Assembly (NCBI GenBank): GCA_017590115.1
Contig: JAGGNK010008226.1
Coordinates: forward strand, 5,655,283-5,719,282
Direction: 5' to 3'
From: Montifringilla adamsi
Taxonomy: Eukaryota > Chordata > Aves > Passeriformes > Passeridae
DNA length: 64,000 nt
A program made the translations under genes and the position numbers. The notes beneath the pieces were generated by a model. The model was not told the DNA's origin. It searched no databases and saw only the letters and a program-made list of their open reading frames with translations. Below are positions 56,183 through 64,000 of the stretch, in pieces. Each line of letters starts with the position of its first letter. Within the stretch, counting starts at the first letter, position 1.

Positions 56183-56867
56183 CAGCAGCTGCAGAGGGGG
56201 TGCAGAGGACAGGGGCTGCCAGCCTGCTCAGGAGAGGGAACAGCCCCAGACACAGGAACTGCTGCCCTCCAGCAGCCTCTGCTGGGCTGGCTTTCACCCC
56301 TTTGGGAGGGTGGTGGGACTCACAGAGTTAAAAACAAAGCACCCAGCATTAGGTCTGCTGCAGCCTGGCATGTGTGAGTGCTGGTGTGCTGCAGCAGGAG
56401 CTCCAGTGCAGTGGGAGCAGGGCTTGGGGTGCAGGGCAGCTCTGCATGTGCTCCTGGCTGGGTGCACACAGCCTGCAGCTGGCCTGGGACGTGACTCACA
56501 TTCACACTTTGCCCCAAAACCATCCCAGTTGTCACTTGTCTGTGGTTTGCAGTGGCTGTCAGCAGTGGGTATGGTCCCACCTCAGCCCTGCTGAGATGAG
56601 CTCATTCAGCACACGGGGCTGGTGCTGTTGCTTGGGGTCTGCATCCTGCTGGGCCTTTGAACTCCAGCCAAAAGCCTCCCTGCAGAACAGGGAGTGTGTC
56701 TGTGAGGAGCAGAGGAAGAGCCTGGCTGCCCTTTGGGTGGATCTGCAGCTCCTCTCAATGGCTTTTCCTTACTTCACTTGGTGTGCACAGCAGCACATCA
56801 CTTGCTGAAGTGGCCAAAGCACAACACAGGCATTGGCTGATCAGGTGTTGCAATTAGGGAAATTAGT

Positions 56868-57190
56868 GCAGTGAGCCTGATGAGGAGCAGCTGGGGGGGT
56901 TCAGCCTGGAGAAAAGGAAGCTCAGGGGGGCTTTTCTTATTCTGTAACTGCTTGGAAGGAGGGTGCAGCCAGGGGAGTGTCAGTCTCTTCTCTCAGGTAA
57001 CAACAGGACAAGAGGGAATGACCTCAAGCTGTGCCAGGGAAGGATTAGATTGGATATTGGGGAGAATTTCTTCACAAAAAGGTTTGTCCAGCCCTGGCAC
57101 AGCTGCTCAGGGTAGTGGTGGAGTCCCTGTCCCTGGAGGGATTTAAAAGCCATGTGGCTGTGGCCCCTGGGGTCGTGGGTCAGTGGCAGT
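56868..57190 (+). mobile_element. CR1 LINE fragment (about 320 bp)
   Basis: GGTTCAGCCTGGAGAAAAGG, AGAGGGAATGACCTCAAGCT, GTGCCAGGGAAGGATTAGAT, TTGGATATTGGGGAGAATTT, GGGATTTAAAAGCCATGTGG. This is the CR1 3' UTR region of another subfamily. Confidence 0.94.
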
Positions 57191-60100
57191 GACAGGAATT
57201 TGGGGGGGCAGGGTGGGGTTATGGGGCTGTCAGAGCCAGGTGGGTGCATGGGAGCTCCCAGCCACAGGGCCCTTCTCCATTCCCCCTCCCAGTGCAGACT
57301 GGGGGGACACATCTCTCACTGGGAATTTCCAGAGGGCTCTGTGGGGCAGGACACAGCCAGCAGACTCGTGGAATAGCAAGAACTGTCCAGCTCAGCTGTT
57401 GGCTGCACAACAGAGTCCAGGCCTAAAAATAGGAGGATGTCTGACCCCAAAGTGAAGGATTTTCACTTGAAACCCAGCCTGGCACCCACCCAGGGTGACA
57501 TCATCCAGAGGGGAAGTTGGAAAAGCTTCCAAACTCGTTGCTTTCCATGGAGAAGTGCTAAATGCGTGTGTCAGCAGATCATCAAGCAGCGCATTTGCTG
57601 TGGCCATGAATCAGGGGAGAGAGGGAATGGGGAAGGAAGGACCTGAAGGGGGAGGAACAGGATTGGAGCTGCACGTTGGAAAGGAGTTTTGGGAGTGTTG
57701 GCTGTGTATAACTCGAGGCTAGATGATAAAGTCCCATTCAGGCTGAGTCAGTCCTGTGAAGATGACATTTTTCTTTCCTTTGAAGTGTGCTAAAAGTTAC
57801 TGTGCTGCTCTCAAGGTTCTGTGAACCCACCCAGTGGCATGTGGTGATATTGACCACAGCTGTGCATGATTTGGATTTGCAAGTGCATGGATACTGCTGG
57901 AGGTGGCCATGGAAGCACCTGAGATGCCCAGGTGCTGACTGACTCCCTTGCTTTCGGCTCTCTGATATTTGAAGCAGCTTTTCCCAGGCTAACCTTCAGG
58001 GATTTGATCCAATCTGTGCTCATGTGGCATGGGTGACCTTGCTGTTCTTGTTCTGTGCTCAAACACAGTTCCTCATGCATCTGTGCTAAGCTGCTTTTTC
58101 TTCTGTAAAGTGACTGTGTGTATAAAGTGTGGTGGCAGCTTTCCTCTGGAACTTGATGTCTTTTCCCTCTGGATGCTGCCAGGCAGCTCCTGTGCTCACC
58201 CTCTGACGAGGACACCTTTCCCTCAGTGCTGATGAGCACATGCTGGAATTTGTAGCTCTTTGCAGATGATGAAAGCTGAGTGTGATACGGGGAGTCTCCT
58301 CTGTTTTCCTTCTGCCTTTTAAATTCTCATTATGTATTTATAATGCTGTTACAGCAAGGATGCCTGGAGCACAACCATGGGCACTGTTTGGTCTCTGGGT
58401 CCCCAGTGAAGCTGAAAAAGCTGCTGTTGCTGTGTAAACACTGTGTCAAGAGCTGATTTCATGTGTGCTGCTGGGCATTTTCACCCAACTCTGATAATGA
58501 AAAGAGGGAAGGAGCTTTACCATGTCAATGTAGGCATCTGATAAGAAACCAATTTATTGAGTAGAGACTGAGACTAGGTTTCAGGCATGCCAGCCCTTCC
58601 TTCTTGGGGTTTTAGCACTTCTAGATCATCACAGCAGTGAATCTGGTTGTGTACTGGGAAATGACGTGGCTGTGGTTGCAGAGCTGCTGCATTGGCACTG
58701 CTGAGCCTGGGGCAGGCAGATGATAGCCCAGGCAGGGTCAGGAATTTACTTCCATGCCAGCATCAAACACATGGCCCAGACAGGAGCCTCACCAGTTTTC
58801 CCATGGTTTACCCTTTTTCTGCATGAAAGCTTCAAGCCTGCCTGACCCAGGGATGAATCTCTGCTTGCAGCCAGACTGTGAAACCTCTTAGCTTTTGATC
58901 CCTGGCACTCTTCATGAGGTGCAGCCCAACTGGAGCAGCTGCGTGAGTGGCAGGGGCCTAAACCTGAGCAGCTGGGCTAAATCTGGCACTCCAGGAGTGA
59001 ATGGCAGTCCTGCTGCAGCTCCAGCACAGACCCTTCATTCCAGTGAGCATTAGTGGAGCTGACAGACGTGAGAGTGAGCACACGCTGGACGAGCCAGCTC
59101 TCGTTCTTGCAGACGGAGCACTTTTATTTTTCCTTGCTGGTTGAGATGTTCTAGCAAACACTCGACTTCCTTGTCATCCTTAAACTATGTGGAGAGGTGG
59201 GGAGTTGCCTTTTACCCAAGCAAATGGACTTCTGCTTTGAAAAGTCCCTTCCTGCAGTTTTTGGCGTGACTGATCACTCTGTTCTCAACAGCCCCTGAGC
59301 TTTGTGATACAGTAGTTTTGTACAAAGCTGTGTTTTTATGTGCATAAGCTTTTAGAGTTCTTTGAAAACACATCCCTGGATGTCTGTGCTGTGGTTTTAA
59401 GGGAGAGTTGGAGATGGGCCTTGCTTGGGAGGAGGGAGTGGGTTCTGGGACTGTGAGAGACAGTGGCCAGAGGTGCTGGCAGACACACGGTGCTGGCCAG
59501 TGCTGCTGCACGTAGCACAAGTTGTCAAATCACATTCAGATAAAAATACTGCATATTAAAAGACCATTACAGCTTGAATTGAGCCATATTGTGCATTTAC
59601 TCTGAGGAGCAGAGCTTGATGAAATACTTACATCCCCTTCCCTATGCTGAATCCTCATTTCCCCATTGCACACTTGGGGAGGGACTCACAGAACAACACA
59701 GAACAACACCTTCCCCTCTCCAGTCATCTCTGTTTTTCTGCCATGTCTTTCTGGTCATTAAATACAAACACTAATGCTTTTGTTTCTGGAGCAGAGCTTT
59801 GCAATCCTTCCCTGTGCACACAGGGCCAAGAGGCACAGCTTAGGGCTGGCACTGGCCACAGGGTTGTGCGCTCACGTGCTGGGTTTGAAAGGACTCGAGC
59901 GTTTTGTGCAAACATATGTTGGAAATGCCACTCATGACCGCCTCAGGGGCATCGTGTGGGCTCAGCCCTGCTGCAGATGGACTCCCAGCTGGCCCTGGGC
60001 AGGCACTCAGAAAATCCCTGTGCCCTGAGGAAAGCCTGGGAATCACAGAGGAGCAGTGTGGCCGGGCAGAGGGAGAATCCGCTCCTCTGCAGGGCAGCAC

Positions 60101-61206
60101 TGACCTTTGTCATCACAAAAGCATCTCTGCCTCCCTCCATCAGGCATCAGTGACCAGTCAGAGGGGTTGATCTCCTCTGGGGGCTCCCAGAGGCTCTGCT
60201 GATGTGGCTCTTCCCCATGTCCTGGCTCCTGAGAGAGGAGTGAGAGGACAGGTTTTGGCTGAGGATGTGGAGGCTGGCTCCTGTTCATACAAATTGGGTA
60301 CAAAGACCTCAGTGGAAAGGGGGGAAAAAATACCTTGTCTGCATTTCAATCAGCCTAATTAAAGTGGCTTTTTGCAGGGGCTGGCAGGCCCAAAGTGATT
60401 TGTGCAATTAGTGCCTTTTGTGTTTGTCTGGTGGGGTTTTTTCTTACCTCACTCATTTACGGGACCATCACCTATGTGTAATGTGGTTTTTAGGTTAGAA
60501 ATAAGGGGCTGGATCCTCAACTGCTCCAAGGAGTGGAGTAAATGGGGAGAGTTCTGCTGATTTACACCTGTGCTGCTCTGGATGCCTGGAAATAGCTTAG
60601 CAAGTGTAAAAGGCGGGGGGAAAAAAAGGTTTCTCCATCCATCTGGAACACATTGCATCCATCAGGGGAAGGAGAGGCATTTGTGAGAGTGAACGCTTCA
60701 TTTATCAGTGCATGAGCTATTGAAAAGCCTGGATGTAGCTGGGATAATTATAACCCAGATTAGTCTTCTTGGAATGGAAAAGTAACGACAGTCCTAATTT
60801 TACCAAATCCTCTGAAATTTATTGCCTATTTGTTTAACACCCCAGACTCTTTCCTACAGCAGGGGATCTGAGAGATTTATGGAGGTGCACTTTGGTAATC
60901 TGAATACTTGGGAGTTCATCTGCCTGGGCTGCTCTGGTTATTTTCACTGTCACCACTTGGAGGCCATGGGAACTAGGGATGCAGATGGGAGCACAGGGGA
61001 GGCACAGGCCAAACATCAGCTGGAGCCACTCAAAATATTCTCCTTCCCTGGGCTCTGCAGGTGAGGAGGACCTGGCCAGCCTCAGCTGTGGGTGGGAAGC
61101 ATGTTCCCTGTTGGGAAGGGAGCAAAGCTCCTTCCTTCCCCCCTTCAGGACCTGCCCATTTTTCTTTCATGAATATTTAGGGTTTTTTTCCCCTGCACGT
61201 TTCCCC

Positions 61207-61345
61207 CATCCCTGGAAATGCCCAAGGCCAGGCTGAATGGGGTTTGGTGCAACCTGGTCTAGTGGCAGGTGTCCCTGCTGGTGTCTGGCAGTGGAACTGG
61301 ATGGTTTTTAAGGTCCTTTCCAGTCCAAACCATTCCATGATTCTC
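61207..61345 (+). mobile_element. CR1 LINE 3'-end fragment
   Basis: CCCTGGAAATGCCCAAGGCC, GGTGCAACCTGGTCTAGTGG, CTGGATGGTTTTTAAGGTCC and CCATTCCATGATTCTCTG. Confidence 0.92.
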
Positions 61346-63755
61346 TGTAAGGAGAGGCAAGATGTATTCAGAAATTCCCCATGCAGGGGAGGTCAGCGTA
61401 TCCAATGTTTGGAGATACTTGGAGAGCTGACTGCAGTTACCCTGTGCCAAGCCATGGGTATCACCTGTCCCTCACACAGCCTTATCAAAACTGAAAACCT
61501 CTGCTAGATGCAGGAACAGCAGCACAAGAAGGGAAATCCCTTTGGGACAAAAGAGGCTTTGTAAAGAGCAGAGGTTATCCAGAATCTGTGAAGAGGCAGG
61601 CAAAGGAGCAGAGCTCTGCACCTGGAAGCTTCATTTGCTGTCACCATTTAATAGAGAGGAAAATGCCTGGGTTTTTTAATTGTTTCTGGTCTTATTTATA
61701 ACAAGTTCATAACTTCTAGGCCTGTCTGCATTTGTGGCTTTATGGGCTGTGCTGCCTTTTTTGCTGAAGATTTACTCTTTTCTTACCACGAAAGTCAGTG
61801 TCTTTCCAGTGCAGCAGGAGCTGAAACACAGAATCTTGATTTCCTGTTCAAATCTAATGCATTTGGGATTCTAGAGTTTTTGCAAACACTCACAAAACCC
61901 CAAGCAACAAACCCTGAAAGATGAAAATCAGCTCAAAGAGGAATGAATTCCAAAGAAGACAGAAGGAGAATTTCCTTTGCCTTCTTCTGAGTCAGGGGTG
62001 TAGTCCAAGGGGTTCAGTAGCACTTTAGGCCTCCATGCTTCAAGACACAAGCCAAATTCTCCCTAATAAAATTCAAAAGGCATTTTTCCTTCAGGGCACA
62101 AATTCTAATGTGAAATGTCCCACATTTTCCTACACCACTGTGGCCCCTGTTGAAGGTGGAGTGCGCAGTTAGCTCAGGCTGCCTGGCTGAGCTGGCATGG
62201 AAGCTTTTTCCTGCTGCACCTTCCGTGGGAGCACACAGAGGGAGCCTTGTCACCAGGATTGCTGTCACTGGGAAGGCCACCAGCTCAGGTGGGACAGGTA
62301 ATCAGGGACACAGGAAGGCTTGGGATGTGTCTGGGGGTGTGTCAGGAGGTTTCAGTGTCCTTGTTGCCAAAGCAGTGTCCTCACAGTCCTGTGCTCCCAA
62401 CCCCTGTGCTGCCATCCCTCGGTGCCTGATCACGTTTCTGCAGGCATCCAAGTCCTGAAAAGTTCGGGTGAGGTGTTGGATGGTGGTTTATTAGGGAATA
62501 TCAGTGCTTTGTCACCTGGAAGTTACAAAACAGTTGGCTTGAGTGAGACAAAGGAAGGAGTCTTTGCATGTGCTTGGGAGAATGGTGGGGAGCAGCAAAA
62601 AATGAACCTGCCTTTGTGCAGAGCAGAGCAAGTCCTCTCAGTGCCAGCTCTGCTCCACATTTAACCCTCCTGTAGGCAGATTGCTGATCCTGGGAGCCAA
62701 CAGCAGCTCCAAGGGTTAGGAAATCAAAGCGACTTCCTGAGGTTTTTCCATCTCACAGGTTTCCTGCTGCAGCCTTGGCAGAAGTGGTGCCAGCCAGGGA
62801 TGTGGCAGTGGCTGTGGCTCGTGCTGCCAGCTGTGCAGCAGCTGTGGACCGGGGAGTGTTGCCATCTGTGTGTGGCAGCCTTGCCAGGCTGGAGAGATGA
62901 GCAGGTCTGGTCCCTCCCTGTCTCCAGCCAGTGGGAGCCTCTCCATCGCTCCTGATGAGCTGGAAAACATCTTGCACCTCCCAAATCTTCCTGTACTTGT
63001 TTTTACTTTTAAAACATCACACCCCACAGTCACAAGAGGCAGGGCTGTTCCTGAAATCCTGACCTGGGATTGTTTTCAGCTGCAAAATGCTGTGACAATA
63101 TTCATGCTGTGTCTTGGGAGAGGATTTTCATGCTGTGGAAACATGAGGTGTCTTAGAAGTTGCTCTTGGGAGGTTTTGGGAAGTGCATTACAGGAGATGG
63201 TAAATAGGGTGGTTGAGGAAGGTGGGATGGAGTAACTCCTTTACCTTCCATCAGTGCCTTGGCCCCTCTGTTCCAGCTGCAGTGAGCATCATTCAGCTCC
63301 AAAGTGCTGCACCCTCCTCCCACACCCTCGTGTGGCCATTCCCAGGAGCTGTGTCCCTGCCAAAGCACAGCCTGTCACCAGAAGGAAAGGACAATCAAAA
63401 GGAAGCAGTGGAGTTTGCCATATAAACATTTAAACCTTACCCAGGCTGAATAATAATGCAGAGCCTCATTCCATACAGAGATGCTGCCCAGGTGGGAAGG
63501 AGCCACTGGATCTGATGGGAATGGATAAACAGCTTTGCAGCTCCCAGTTTTGTCCCAGTGACTGTCCCTGCCTGGCTGCAGGTTGCTCAGGGAGGGGATT
63601 TTGGTTGTTCAGGGGTCTTGATGGGATTCTCTGTCCCAGCCCCAGCACAGGCTGTTCCTGCTGGCTTCAGGGAGGGTCTGCAGAGGCACATCACCAGTGC
63701 CAGCAGCTCCAGCTGCCTCCTGACACTGCCTGCCTGCTCTTAGACTTCCTACACA

Positions 63756-63890
63756 CAGAATTCACAGAATTTCTGAGTTGGAAGAGACCTTCAAGATCAT
63801 CCAGTCCAACCCATGCCTTAACATCTCAACTAAACCCTGGCACCCAGTGCCACATCCAGCCTTTGTTAAACACACCTGGGGATGATGCCC
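63756..63890 (-). mobile_element. CR1 LINE fragment near the window end
   Basis: GAATTCACAGAATTTCTGAG, AGAGACCTTCAAGATCATCC, GCACCCAGTGCCACATCCAG, same subfamily and orientation as the copy beside LHPP exon 2. It may extend a little further right. Confidence 0.92.
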
Positions 63891-64000
63891 TTCTCCTGGG
63901 AGCAGAAATCATCTCTCTGTGGCTCTGGGCAAACCAGGAAAGTCAAAAACTTCCCTCAGTGCCCTCTCTGCTGCTGGCATTGTGCCCTTCTGCCTGCTTC

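Larger units (their letters stand above)
49608..64000 (+). other. LHPP: LHPP intron 6 (open-ended, at least 14.4 kb)
   Basis: No segment coding the expected C-terminal 31 residues after a matching acceptor was found, so the intron probably continues past the window; the last LHPP intron is also very long in human. It contains the CR1 copies listed separately and otherwise ordinary sequence. I see no second gene on either strand. Confidence 0.65.

Noticed and set aside
55863..56594. 243-codon plus-strand frame
   Set aside because: Crosses a T-rich tract and a CR1 tail; translation is low-complexity and shows no known protein.
58197..58252. Codons reading PSDED, similar to the human LHPP C-terminal PSDEHH
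   Set aside because: No acceptor AG lies directly before it, the following residues do not resemble LHPP, and a stop comes after about 18 codons. Chance match.

Overview
This window is vertebrate nuclear DNA, most probably from a bird and perhaps a songbird. It has intron-rich genes, CpG-island promoters and many short, 5'-truncated CR1 LINE copies with the avian 3' tail. Three genes are recognisable by protein similarity, in the order OAT (minus), NKX1-2 (minus), LHPP (plus), which is the order known from human 10q26. There are two assembly gaps, at 24401-24543 and 42442-42800.

Layout. Positions 1-684 are downstream flank. OAT runs leftwards from a CpG-island promoter near 11.3-11.5 kb to a stop at 1327, with a non-coding first exon and nine coding exons that rebuild an uninterrupted 439-residue enzyme. 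On the other side of the same CpG island, on the plus strand, I find four phase-compatible exon-like segments (12043-12161, 14402-14449, 17270-17307, 17866-18005) and a possible last exon (20851-20900). They join into one open frame of at least about 115 codons that I do not recognise. This candidate gene, divergent from OAT, is the most interesting item here. NKX1-2 (homeobox, two exons, 266 residues) lies at 23488-25418 inside a large CpG island. LHPP begins at 27921 with its own CpG promoter and has six coding exons up to 49607. Its last coding exon, about 31 residues by comparison with human, was not found, so the final intron covers at least 49608-64000.

Functions. OAT is a mitochondrial PLP aminotransferase of ornithine, proline and glutamate metabolism. 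NKX1-2 is a homeodomain transcription factor with a Groucho-type TN motif. LHPP is a HAD-family phosphatase acting on phospholysine, phosphohistidine and pyrophosphate. They share a neighbourhood, not a pathway. Several repeat-poor, AT-rich blocks around NKX1-2 and inside LHPP intron 1 look like possible distal regulatory elements, but that rests only on appearance.

The rest is intron and intergenic DNA with about 20 CR1 fragments, homopolymer tracts, a 69-bp tandem repeat beside the OAT promoter and a ~465-bp tandem duplication in LHPP intron 1. I saw no RNA gene, CRISPR array, retrovirus or bacterial-type element.
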